Assembly: GCA_943737045.1 (NCBI GenBank)
Contig: CALSFV010000232.1
Location: 682,001 to 746,000 of the forward strand
Source: Parapristionchus giblindavisi
Taxonomy: Eukaryota > Nematoda > Chromadorea > Rhabditida > Diplogasteridae
DNA length: 64,000 nt
Reading direction: 5' to 3'
Under the pieces are notes generated by a model that ran no database searches, had not been told where the DNA came from, and saw only the letters and a program-made list of their open reading frames with translations. Positions within the stretch are counted from its first letter, which is position 1; every line of letters starts with the position of its first letter. Shown here one piece after another: positions 28,913-39,899 of the stretch. A program made the position numbers and the translations under genes.

Positions 28913-29145
28913 CGCCAATCGATATCTTTATACAGGGACAGCCAAAAGAGGAGATTGAAGACGCTTGACTCCGCCCCTTTATTGATTCTCTAATACCGTA
29001 ATCTTGTCTATATTCGAGTCGTTGCCAGAATACATTGCCTGTGTATTGATTGATTGAAGATTTTATTGATTGATGTGAATTTCGCTGTCATAATTGTGTA
29101 CGTAAAGCCTGAGGAGACATAGTTTCCGTGTCCTTGAGAATCGTT
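28913..29145 (+). pseudogene. Second duplicate of the fax-1 last exon end and 3' flank
   Basis: GCCAATCGATATC, CAGGGACAGCCAAAAGAGGA and the TGA region match 25476-25530. The 3' flank then follows through ACGTGAATTTCGCTG and GCCTGAGGAGACAT. It abuts a truncated peptide-precursor exon in opposite orientation. Confidence 0.85.
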
Positions 29146-29476
29146 AAAGAAGAGGGCCCTTGAGTTTTTTCGTGACTAAACTGGCCAGGCAGAAATATAG
29201 ATCTTATCTCCATGTATACAAAAACAATTGTCTCTAAAAATTTAAGTGTCCCTGAATGTCGTAATCCGAGCATAAAGTTGATTGATCCCCCAGGGAAAGG
29301 CGCGAGTTTTTGAATTTGAAGGACAAATATATAGATTGTGAAAAAAAAGAAAAAAAAGAAAAAAATTGTGAAATCCTCAGGAAAGTAGATTTCATAGTCC
29401 AATTTTGCAAGCGGGTACCTATAAAAAGCAAAATTTAACGGGAGGGTCTATACCTCGGAATAACCAGAGACGATAT

Positions 29477-29800
29477 CTGTTGCATTTGCCCTACGCGCCT
29501 ACGCCGTAACGTGTTACATTTCGACACGCATGCGTTGGAGTGAATTTTGGAGTGCGTTGGGTCTCGAGTGGAAAACCCTGAAAGTCAATTGTATATCGTA
29601 AGAACCATCGATCAATAATGGTTGAATTCTGTTAGGCGGTGTTACATTTTTTCAAGACGTGCGCACGCCTTAACGACGGAGACGCGGTGGTGGGGGTACG
29701 GCGTGTGCCCGGTTTGAAAATGTAACAAAACGCAAACGTAACGAAATGTATCACTTTACGGCGTTACGGCATAGGCGGGTAAGCCATAAGGCTAATGTAA
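29477..29800. mobile_element. Inverted-repeat element, GCCTACGCCGTAACG ends
   Basis: TTGCATTTGCCCTACGCG and CCTACGCCGTAACG at the left pair with CGTTACGGCATAGGCGGGTA and ATGTAACGGCG at the right. The centre includes AACGACGGAGACGCGG. A fragment occurs at 2985-3110. Confidence 0.65.
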
Positions 29801-29994
29801 CGGCGCATTATTTAATTAATACAACAAAAGGCGCCGCGGCGTGCCGTTTCTATGGAAGTGGATCGAGTATTTTTATTGAATATTTTCGATTTTAAACGCA
29901 GTACACATATCGATGCTGCTTTAAGAAGCACTGAGGAGTTACAACAATAAAAGAAAACTGTGCACGCATAGAGCTTATTCGCATTTTCAAATTT

Positions 29995-30075
29995 TAACAC
30001 ATTACACCCAGAGGCAACCAATATTTTTGTTGCGATAGTTAGATTATTGGATAAGTCTACGATCGTGACTATTAA
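29995..30075. repeat. Dispersed repeat shared with 45955-46040
   Basis: The blocks AATATTTTTGTTGCGATAGT and GGATAAGTCTACGATCGTGA occur in reverse orientation at 45955-46030. Non-coding. Confidence 0.65.
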
Positions 30076-30225
30076 CATAATTTACAGGGTGCGCCAAAAT
30101 TACCCGAACTGATGTCACCATATGATTATCCCCTTTATATTGTGATTTAAGCGATATGGTTCATAACAAAGTTTATCAACAATATAGGCAACAGACACAT
30201 ATTAGCGAATTTCAATATGGCCTCA

Positions 30226-31811
30226 TTTAGCTCTCACACAGGCTTTGAGTCTCTTCTCATAGGCGACTGCCAATTTCCGCAGGTAGTTGTCATCGAGTTC
30301 GTTCCATGCTTTGAGAAGGGCAGCTTTGAGGGAGTCGCGGGTCTGGTACTTGGTAGAGGAGATCTTGGCCTGCAATACCCCCCCAAACACTGAAGTCGAG
30401 GGGGTTGAGATCGGGGAAATTCGGAGGCCATTCAGTATGAGGGATGTAGTCGGGTACATGGGTGTCCAGCCACGACTGGGTCAACTTGGCCTTGTGACTG
30501 GGGGCAGAATCTTGTTGAATAGTCGAATGATTCTGACCGAAGTGGGAATGGGCCCAGGATAGAAGCGCGCCTTCGAGGATGTGCTTGATATAATACTCCG
30601 TATTGATCTTCACGCCCGGAGTGACAAAAACGAGAGGGGACTTGCCAGTTGAGCAAACAGCCGCCCAAACCATGACGTAGAGGGGATGGCTGGTATGACC
30701 AGTGACTCCACCACTCTTGTAGGCTTCTTCAGGATTAGATGCAATGATTCTGTCGTTCTGGACGTTCAGCTTGCCTTCGACGGTAAAGATCTTCTCATCG
30801 CTGAATTCCGTACTGAAGTGCTCGGACTTGGCACAACGCAGCAACAATTGGTGGCATCTTTCTCTGCGGAGCCTGATCTGTCTCGCATTCAGTCCATGCA
30901 GCTTACGGCACTTGTATGGACGAAGAGTTAGCTGAGACTTGAGAAGACGACGAACAGAGGTGTTCGAGATATCGAGAGTTTTGGTCATCTTCCTGATGCT
31001 CTGCTTGCGATTTCGAATGACCCTCTTACGGATTCGCTCTCGGTTCCTGGGGGCGGAAACAGTTGGATGCCGACATTCCGCGTATCAATATAATGTCAAT
31101 AGACAACAGGATGAGTCAGTATAGACTGGTTTATCAGAGATTGGGAGGGTCTTATATAGTCGTCTTTGTGCTGCAGTCACAAAGGAATCTTCATAGGCAA
31201 ATGTAACTTCATTATCCACTCTTCATGCCTGTCTCTCTAGTCGCGCTAGAGCGGTCGAGCCTCGTCGCCAGAGCGGTCGATCCACAACACCTCCCCCAAG
31301 TGACCGCGTCACTTCATCTGATATCTCTGAAACCTAGTATCTTACCACTAGGAGGAAGTTCCAGTATTACCCAGGGTAAATCAACTACATGATTCTCAAT
31401 CACGTACCGTATCACCTTTGTCCCTGTTTACCGTACTCTCCCTTGCGTATACATCTAGTCTTCCTTGTTACACTTCAACTGGCGACCAAGAGCATCGGAC
31501 TCCACTCGGCGACCTCGGATTGAAGGTCTTCAAGGAAGACGGAGGAGTGGAGGTTTCAAGGACCGTTACACTTCAACTGAAACAGAAGACGGTCTCCCTC
31601 TGCCCGGACGATCCTCTTCAGTACCAAGCTCCCGGTACCTGCTAATTGTATTGGAGATAGTCGACTTGGGAATGCCGAGACGATGAGCGCTGTCACACTG
31701 TCGTATCCCATCCTTGTACAACTTCAAAATTGCGGGTCGGAGGCGACTAGACTTCACCATTACTAGAGGACTTGACTGATTGTTTTGAAACATTGCATAT
31801 GGAGAGGCCAA
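30226..31811 (-). pseudogene. maT-like DD37D transposase, interrupted
   Basis: An N-terminal helix-turn-helix part (KLYKDGIRQCDSAHRLGIPK near 31720, then GRGRPSSVS) is followed, after the 31061-31578 insertion, by APRNRERIRKRV and a 232-residue catalytic part. The Asp triad is present: FSDEKIF, QDSAPSH and PDLNPLDF, with 37 residues between the second and third Asp. A seven-C run at about 30378-30384 shifts the frame. The expected C terminus (VLQAKISSTKYQTRDSL to a stop near 30226) continues in another frame. Two lesions separate it from an intact enzyme, so it is a fairly young copy. Confidence 0.9.
31061..31578 (+). mobile_element. LTR-retrotransposon remnant nested in the transposase
   Basis: Flanked by a GAAAC duplication (31056-31060 and 31579-31583); removing it and one GAAAC restores the transposase frame. 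It starts AGTTGG and ends CAACT. The terminal GTTACACTTCAACT occurs twice: at about 31467-31480 and at the far end (31565-31578). I read this as one complete LTR (31061-31480), a primer-binding-site-like GGCGACCAAGAGC immediately after, about 80 internal bases, and only the end of the second LTR. A TATA-like CTTATATAG is at 31150. No coding sequence. Confidence 0.65.
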
Positions 31812-33629
31812 GGGTCACTCATTATGATTACGAAATAGGGATCATGCATATAGATTGGGGGACGGAGCTACGGAATGATGAAATTAGTTCGGGTAATTAT
31901 GGCGCACCCTGTATAGTCCCTTATTCAGTTTATAATACGAAATACGGCATAGGCCAGTATTCAGTGCGATCGGATCGAACTGTTTTTACAGTACCTGAGA
32001 AAAATCAGAATGGCAAATTAAACTATAATGATTTACAGGAATATTTTTGCACTTTAGTAATGTTTTAAATTGACGCTTAATAATAGTACGATCTTGGTAT
32101 TTTCTATTACTACCTCTGTCAGTTCTCATTTTCATTGCGATAATTACTAACAAAAAACCAATGGCTGCCAATGCCATTGAATGTATTGCATTTTGACTAC
32201 ACTGGGCTGTCAGCATTCCTTTTGTAATTATCAAGCGCTACCGTAATCGTCACGTAATGGTCTATTGATTTGTTTTATCCAAGTAATGAAATATTGAAAC
32301 TCGTTGAATGCGCACTTAAAAGGCGTTCTCGGTAAGATTGCAGGGAACGGCAAGCAAAGTGGCACAGTTGGTGAAAATCGTTTCTGTGTGCTCAAACTTC
32401 ACAGGTGGAGTGCCTAGGGGTGGGATACACTTCAGCCAAAAAGTTGGACTCCAAAAGTGATCTTTGATCTTTGATCTCGCGAAAAATAAATTTGAGATTT
32501 TCATATCATGTTATATACCATTCGAAAGAGCGCAAAAAGTTATATTAGAATATGAATTTTCAAAGGTTTTGGTACAACCCAACGCTAGTAATGCGCGAAA
32601 AACCTAATTTTTGGGACATTTTCAATCTTCAAAAAATAAATCACCACTTTACGATAATCTCCGGGGAAATTCAATGTCGCTATCTTGTAGGAAATTTAAT
32701 GTAGAATTTAATAAAAATATTCCGGGGAAAATCTATCTAGTCTAAACATCACTTTTAAAGCAAATTTATCGCCCGATCGAGCTTCGATCGAGCCATCAGG
32801 TTCGAATCCCACCAAAGGACAAAATCTTTTGCTGATTTTTCGCGGGCTTACCAAAGCTGGCCGAGGCTTCCCTATGAGCAAATTGGCATTTTAAAGTATT
32901 TTTTGTCCATGTTTACCAGTTTTATTGACTTTATTACTTCTTGATTTCAATATCTCACTGAATGTGTCAATATGGTCAGATATATGTGAATGAGAAATTA
33001 AAATCGATGAGGTGCAGCGTAAAAGAATGAAGAAAGTCGTATGATGAGGTTATTAAGTAATAGTGACGACTCCGAAGAATACAATTTGAGCAATCGTAAT
33101 GAATTTTTGAAAGGTGAAATGACAAGAGAAGGCGAAGAAGTTGATCTCGGTGAGGAAGAGCAGTTATCTTTAATGGAAATGATTATATTTATGCGTTTTC
33201 GAGAAAACACGGTATAGAAAAGAACGGCTAAAATGTGTGAATGAGACGAACAGGTTGAAATGATGTAAACGGTTTTTGGTGAACAAAGAACTGTCGAAAT
33301 AGAATTACTATGGGAAATAAGGAGATTACATCAATTTTCACTCAGGGAAACTAAAGGTAATCAGGTTTTTAGGTCGTACAAGAAGCCGTGCTGCTTTAGG
33401 AAAGAAGCTATTAAGCCTGTAATGAAAGCGTGAGCCTGGGATATTAAAATTGAGACCATTATGAGTAGTATAAAGACGAAAGAAATGTGGTTTTCGATTA
33501 CTGATTTTGTATTTTCCTCTGATAGCTGATTTCATATCGATCTTCTCTTCGTGTTTCAAGGGTATCTAAACTCTTTCGGAAAACTCTTTCGAGCTATTTA
33601 TCAAAAAATAGATATGTGAATGAGAAGAG

Positions 33630-34170
33630 AAAATCGATGGTCGAAAAATTCATGATGGTCCGAGACCAAATAGTTTATGCCACTACCTAACTACTACCGT
33701 AATTTAGCTGCCCTATAGTATTGTTGCGAAGTTAACTCCAAATTCGTGGATCCATATTGGTGGATCCTGAATACCGTACTCTGCTTACAGTAACCCTAGT
33801 AACAGTGATCATGAATGCAGTGGTGTATTATGAACTGACTTTATTTCCGGATTCATTTTAAAATTCGGTTCTTTGTAAACTCATGCTCAGCTCGTTGAAG
33901 ATACTTCATTTATATATTTTACTATTCAAAATCATGCACGCATGAATTTCGACAAAATACTATAGGATAGAGTGGCTAGATTACGGTAGTTTGGGTTACG
34001 GTATTCAGAAAAGTAAAAGTTAGCTCACTGTTGATATACTGGTATATAGTATTTGGTTTCGGACCATCATGAATTTTACTACCTTGGCAAATTTTCAACC
34101 ATGAACCCCGGGTTGACTGAAAAAAATCAGTTAGCGATTCCCGATATTCGGCAGCAAAATACCGTGCATC
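33630..34170. repeat. Fragments related to the 6991-9215 palindrome
   Basis: GTCGAAAAATTCATGATGGT at about 33640 and CATCATGAATTTTACTACCT through CCATGAACCCCGGGT and AATACCGTGCA at 34065-34165 match arm-internal blocks of the 6991-9215 element. Confidence 0.65.
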
Positions 34171-34194
34171 CCTATTGATCCCAATGGTATTAAG

Positions 34195-34445
34195 CGTATA
34201 AAAATCACTTGTTTTATTTGTAGAAGAGACTTTCTTGTTTTGCATGGTTCAGAAACTATGCCGATCTCTTTTATATATGATATAGCGCGCGGCGAAGGTC
34301 AGCCGGGTTAGAGAGAGGCAGCGGAGAGACAATCGAGAGGCGGGGCGAGATGTAGAAGGCTACATCTCGCCCGCCTCTCGATTGTGACCGTTCGTTAGCA
34401 CTGTTTGTCATTTTCTTATGCAAGTACATTTTATACGCACAATAG
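34195..34445 (+). repeat. GCGTATAAAA family element with strong inner hairpin
   Basis: Starts AAGCGTATAAAAATCACTTG, ends AAGTACATTTTATACGCACA. At 34330-34384 a 25-base stem (CAATCGAGAGGCGGGG... against ...CGCCTCTCGATTG) closes on a 4-base loop. Confidence 0.8.
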
Positions 34446-35394
34446 TCACGATCGCTGAATAGCTAGAAAGTGTTTTCCTCATTGTCATTATCAGATAACT
34501 ACTTTTCCTCACCGAGATCAACTTCTTCGCCTTCTCTTGTCATTTCACCTTTCAAAAATTCATTACGATTGCTCAAATTGCATTCTTCGGAGTCGTCGCT
34601 ATTACTTAATAACCTCATCATACGACTTTCTTCATTCTTTTACGCTGCACCTCATCGATTTTAATTTCTCATTCACATATATCTGACCATATTGACACAT
34701 TCAGTGAGATATTGAAATCAAGAAATAATAAAGTCAATAAAACTGGTAAACATTGACAAAAATATTTTAAAATGCCAATTTGCTCATAGGGAAGCCTCGG
34801 GCAGCTTTGGTAAGCCCGAGAAAAATCAGCAAAAGATTTTGTCCTTGGGTGGGATTCGTACCTGATGGCTCGATCGAAGCTCGATCGGGCGATAAATTTG
34901 CTTTAAAAGTGATGTTTAGACTAGATAGATTTCCCCCGGAATATTTTTATTAAATTCTACATTAAATTTCCTACAAGATAGCGACATTGAATTTCCCCGG
35001 AGATTATCGTAAAGTGGTGATTTATTTTTTTGAAGATTGAAAATGTCCCAAAAATTAGGTTGTTCGCGCATTACTTGCGTTGGGTTGGACCAAAACCTTT
35101 GAAAATTCATATTCTAATATAACTTTTTGCGCTCTTTCGAATGGTATATAACATGATATGAAAATCTCAAATTTATTTTTCGCGAGATCAAAGATCAAAG
35201 ATCACTTTTGGAGTCCAACTTTTTGGCTGAAGTGTATCCCACCCCTAGGCACTCCACCTGTGAAGTTTGAGCACACAGAAACGATTTTCACCAACTGTGC
35301 CACTTTGCTTGCCGGCTTAGCGAGAACGCCTTTTAACCCAAAGTAGAATGCTTTTCCTAATATTTTTTAAAAAAATGTGTGGCAATTTTGCGAA

Positions 35395-35605
35395 AAATAA
35401 GTTAGTTAATCATTCTACGGGACCTCTGTCGCACACTAGACATTATCGTAGGGAGAGCAGAAACACGTTGGGAAAAATATCTAAAACGGTTGAGCCGTTG
35501 ATTTTTTGCTAATCCTCTTCGGGGAATCGAACCTCTTTTCCGACAAAATGGCAGGGCTGAATGTCCAAGCTCTTATCCACTAGGCCATGGCTCCCATGAC
35601 TCCCT
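35395..35605 (-). mobile_element. tRNA-derived SINE-like element, copy 1
   Basis: On the minus strand: A box TGGCCTAGTGG and B box GGTTCGATTCC form a tRNA-like head (about 35600 to 35525). A tail follows with CCAACGTGTTTCTGCTCTCC and GGTCCCGTAGAATGATTAAC. The same head and tail in the same order occur at 45500-45715 on the plus strand. Confidence 0.75.
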
Positions 35606-35639
35606 ATTAGAAGGCATGTCAAACGATCTACATATACTC

Positions 35640-36140
35640 AGCCACTCCCGTACTTATATACCGATTGATGGCTCCGCCCCCTTTTGAATAACCCTATTTA
35701 TATAGTGATTCTCACTCCTCCCATTTAACCACGCGGGCATGGATACCGATTTCAAGCATTAACACACCCCAATATCTTTATTATTTCTTAAAACAGAATC
35801 CAGCAGCGCTTCAGCGGCAGTCTGGACGATCGAGGACATGTTCATCAGCGACGACGGCCTGATGATCTTCACGTGAAGACAACGACGCAAAGACGGCAAC
35901 GACGACCAATTGAATAATCGACATGAACAACGATAGATTACAATTGATTCAACAATTCTTCTATCATAATCTGGGTTCAAAAGCAACACAAGGACAATTC
36001 GCCACTGTTTACAGTATCACAAAGTTTTGAGTACCACTTTTCGTTAGTTTCGAAAATTGCACAAGGCGCCGTATCCATGAACGGTGGCAAACAGTTTGGC
36101 GATAAACGTGACGTCACAAGCATACGGAGTCATCCTTCCA
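35640..36140. repeat. Duplicate of 43140-43700 in inverted orientation
   Basis: ACACACCCCAATATCTTTATTATTTCT, AATTGATTCAACAATTCTTC and ACGTGACGTCACAAGCATACGG correspond, reverse-complemented and in reverse order, to 43140-43700. No coding exon was found between 36140 and 36900. Confidence 0.75.
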
Positions 36141-36922
36141 CCTTTACCTTTACCTTCAGACGTCCGTCGAGTACATTCGACCTCTTCCGACGAAGATGTC
36201 AGTCTTCCTCTGACGACCTCAACGAAAAAGCTGATGAACCGACGATTCGGCCACTTAAAGGAAAACAATTATTCGATATTTCGAAGGGCAGCATTCTAAG
36301 CAACGATACCGAGTAGTCGAGTATTAGTAGTGATCATTTCAGTGACGTCAAAGTCGACGAAGCTTTCAGAATCCGTTAATGTAGACCATCAACGACGATG
36401 ACAACGAGGACGAGACAATGAGTTGACCTGTAGAAGGAGAGAATATCATAGATTCATAGATTTTTTCCGCCAACTCTTTAGTCGACAGCAACGAGAACAA
36501 AGATGAAGTTTGAACTTTGAACCCCTTGCGACGTCACGACTATCGACAAATCGTTTGTCAAAATCATGAATAGGGCAGATGTGTTCAAAAAAGTTCAAAT
36601 GAAAATGAATCAAAAAATAAGTTAAAAAGCTTCAAAAACAAAGTTCACAGCTTCACACACTTTTCTCGTCTGTTTTTTGCATTTTTAATACGATAGAGAG
36701 GAGTACCTTCCAAAGTAAAACATCCATTGGTGATTGACATCCGTTTTCATCGCCATCCAGAATCGAGACGTCGTTGAACCGAGACGGACAAGAGGTTGAT
36801 ATGCCAGCGATCAAGAATGGCTGCAAGGGGTCTGAAGAAAATTGGAAGATTTACATATTGGATTTCCAGACAGTATAGACAGATGTCTGATGGAGAGGAG
36901 CGAGACGTCCGAGGGTCTTTTC

Positions 36923-37268
36923 TCATGATCCGGAGTTGGCGAACATACCATCGGAGGAGATAACTACATCGGAGATGTCCAGTGAGGGAAGGGACGGGAC
37001 GTCTGATGGAGATATGGAGACGAATGAGACGATACACGTCGGAGGAATGGGTGTCGACCAAACGAGGACAGTGTTGTCTGAAAGTATTTTTAATTAACAA
37101 AGCAATATAACAAAAAAACTAAAGAGAACATCAGCTTAAAAATAAAAACGTACCACGAGCGGCAGATATGACTGTGGTCTTGCCGTTCTGGGAAGTGTTG
37201 GCGATCTGAGTGATCCAATCTTTGTGGCGCTCAAGGGTGCCTTTCAGCTTCATTTGTTCCTCAGTCAT
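36923..37268 (-). pseudogene. Truncated RACK1-like WD-repeat gene copy
   Basis: Two exons (37268-37154 and 37077-36923) with canonical GT-AG borders give 89 residues. The sequence starts MTEEQMKLKGTLERH (RACK1-like N terminus) and continues VISAARDNTVLVWS and ISDVVISSDGMFANSGS, which correspond to WD repeats 1 and 2 of the ribosome-associated scaffold RACK1. The next codon is TGA where RACK1 has Trp, and RACK1-like residues (EKTL) continue in frame beyond it. The stretch before ISDVV no longer looks like RACK1. Because an intron is present it is a DNA-level duplicate, not a retrocopy. Most likely a pseudogene; a short expressed product is not excluded. Confidence 0.8.
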
Positions 37269-37556
37269 GATTGTTGGCTGTTCGGGGGCCTCAAGCATGA
37301 AGCATATCAAATTCGTAGTTACGGAGGAAAGAAGTTCGAAGAACGACATAGTAAAGTTCAAAGATCAAAGAGCAACTTAGGAAAGAGACGAGGCGAGACA
37401 AGGAGATGGGAGAAAGAAAGATTGATAATTGCTTATTAGCGAGAGTAAAGTGAAATGAAATGTGGAATTTACATTAACAGAGAGAATAATGGTATGAGAA
37501 CGAAGGGCTAAAGTAAGAAAGAAGTCTACGGTAGAGGTAAAGGGAGCTAATACTAG

Positions 37557-37557
37557 A

Positions 37558-37644
<87 letters not shown>
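37557..37644. repeat. (TAC)n microsatellite
   Basis: About 29 uninterrupted TAC/ACT units. Confidence 0.97.
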
Positions 37645-38139
37645 AAGATACTACACTAATCTATCCATGACACCGCACCCAGTACATTGGGAAAGCCCGG
37701 TGAGCCTTACAAATTGCTCGAAACCGGGAATACCCCATCCACGGTCAAAGCGGGCTACGGTACCGTAAGAGAGAGGTGGGAACATGCGGACGATAGATAC
37801 GGTTAGAACGGCATACGCTAAGTCGCTCGATAAAAAAAGTACATTGAGGAACTAATTGAGCGATTTAAAATATTCCTATTATACTAACCGAGTGCGCTGA
37901 GAGTGCAATAGTTAAAGAAGGGGACCCACGAGATTTGGGCTGCGTTATCGACATGAAGAACGTGAGACATAGGAAGCGACATTCCTTTTTCTATTAGATT
38001 TGACTGGTTGAACGCGTAGAGCGTGTGGCTCAGTGGTAAGTAGTCAGCGCTTGTGACCGCGCCACGGACTCTATTAATCTACCAAAATCACCTATCCATA
38101 TATTATAAACACTATCGCTCGACAGAGAGGATGCAACTA
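37645..38139. other. Intergenic with a tRNA A-box-like fragment
   Basis: TGGCTCAGTGGTAAG near 38030 resembles a Pol III A box, but no matching B box was found. No gene. Confidence 0.4.
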
Positions 38140-38775
38140 CCGTAAGCCAACGGATGAAACTACGGTAAGTCAGTTGATACAGTAACTCAGTTGATACAGT
38201 AACTCAGTTGATACAGTTACTCAGTTGATACAGTAAGTCAGTTGATACAGTAACTCAGTTGATACAGTAAGTCAGCGGATACAGTAAGTCAGCGGATACA
38301 GTAACTCAGTTGATACAGTAACTCAGTTGATACAGTAACTCAGTTGATACAGTAACTCAGTTGATACAGTTACTCAGTTGATACAGTTACTCAGTTGATA
38401 CAGTTACTCAGTTGATACAGTTACTCAGTTGATACAGTAAGTCAGTTGATACAGTAAGTCAGTTGATACAGTAAGTCAGCGGATACAGTAAGTCAGCGGA
38501 TACAGTAAGTCAGCGGATACAGTAAGTCAGCGGATACAGTAAGTCAGCGGATACAGTAAGTCAGCGGATGAACTTCGGTAAGTCAACGGATTAAACTACG
38601 GTAAGTCAGCGGCTACAGTAAGTCAGCGGCTACAGTAAGTCTGCGGATGAACTACGGTATGTCAACGGATGAAACTACGGTAAGTCAGCGGATACAGTAA
38701 GATAGCGGCTACAGTAAGTCTGCGGATGAACTAAGGTAAGTCAACGGATGAATCCACGGTAAGTCAACGGATGCG
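38140..38775. repeat. 17-bp minisatellite CAGTTGATACAGTAACT / CAGCGGATACAGTAAGT
   Basis: More than 30 tandem units in two main sequence types that occur in runs. CAGTTGATACAGTAACT dominates at 38160-38470 and CAGCGGATACAGTAAGT at 38470-38580, then longer degenerate units with CTACGGTAAGTCAACGGATG at both edges. Confidence 0.95.
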
Positions 38776-39899
38776 GCAAGATATGAGAGAAAAATAGCAG
38801 AAAGATAATAGATACGGCGATGGAGGGATGGAGCATTATACCTCACTGAACAAGATTACGCATCCGTGTGTTGATGAACGGCGAATCAACGTGCCGATGG
38901 GCGTAGAGTACTCCGGTAGTTGAGAGAAAGCCGGTCATCGGAGTTGTAGTTGTGCCGAGGAGATGAAACGATAAATGACGATGACCGGGATTAGGTTGTC
39001 TTATATGAGAGGAATCGCCAGAGGTTCGACCACCCCCCGGACATAGAAAATTCGACCCCCTGAAAAATTCAGATTAAGTACTTTGAATGATGCTCAATCG
39101 AACTGCGTTGGCCGAATTTGCATATCTGCTCTCATTTTCGAATAGCGGTAGGTCAAAGTTGGCAGGTACGGTTTTTTTGGCTCGAGTGTGCGTCAAAAAA
39201 ATGATCATAACTCCGTTCAAAATAATGATAGACACTTTTTCAAAAAAAGAATCGAAAGAGGATATCTTGCGCAACAATTTACATTTGATGACGTCATTTT
39301 TCGACCATGCGCCGGTGCTGGGCGGTCGGTTTTATGAAAAAGTGACGTAGCTTTCCTAATCGGAAAAAGTGCACTTTTCTTCTATGCGCGTTTTGTTGCA
39401 CCCATATGTGTCTAAAAATGACCCAAGTTTCAGAGGATTTCCGAATTGGAAAAAAAAGCGTTGATTTTAGTGACGCGACCTCGGCTTATTCCTTTATTTA
39501 GTGACGCGACCTCGGCTTATTCCTTTATTTAGTGACGCGACCTCGGCTTATTCCATTATCAAGAAACAGCAAAGGAGCTAAAATGACTCAAAACATCCGA
39601 AAAAAACATTACGAGCTCAAAATACCCATATATGACAGTTATTTGAAACACAAAATCACCAAGTTCCGAAAAATTTGAAAAAAACCGTATTTTGCTTTTC
39701 CCCGTGGAAAAAACGTTTCATTAATGTTAATTTATCTTTATAATATTTCTTATAATGTTTTTGAACATTTATGTTTTTGGAAGTGAAGGCCTACCTGCTC
39801 TTAGAGCCGAGATATCCGCCATCGAAATTACACGCGCGCGCCCCAACTCCGCGCGACCGCTCATCATCTGCTCTCTCACTCCCACACGCTCTTTCGTGA

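Larger units (their letters stand above)
30085..31911 (-). mobile_element. Tc1/mariner-superfamily (maT-like DD37D) transposon
   Basis: Terminal inverted repeats CAGGGTGCGCCAAAATTACC at 30085 and its near-complement ending at 31911, flanked by TA at 30083-30084 and 31912-31913. Length 1827 bases, of which about 518 are a later insertion (31061-31578). The transposase runs right to left. Confidence 0.92.
32316..35336. mobile_element. 3-kb inverted-repeat element with TTAA ends
   Basis: Left end TTAAAAGGCGTTCTCGGTAA is mirrored by GAGAACGCCTTTTAA at the right. Arms of about 900 bases (to about 33210 and from about 34470) are near-identical. The same 62-residue frame appears at 32316-32504 (-) and 35158-35346 (+), as expected of a palindrome. 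The centre is asymmetric: it holds a solo piece of the 6991-9215 palindrome (33630-34170) and a GCGTATAAAA-family element (34195-34445). Each arm carries a B-box-like GGTTCGAATCCC (near 32802 on + and its mirror at about 34860). Confidence 0.85.

Noticed and set aside
32316..32504. Repeated 62-residue frame (also 35158-35346)
   Set aside because: Product of the element's inverted arms, with a GATCAAA repeat inside; no coding signal beyond openness.
38140..38775. CRISPR-like repeat array
   Set aside because: Units are tandem 17-mers without unique spacers, in a eukaryotic intron-bearing context.
39074..39350. Open frames repeated at 41431-41691 and 41504-41686
   Set aside because: They lie in the inverted arms of the 39002-41788 element and mirror each other; not evidence of genes.
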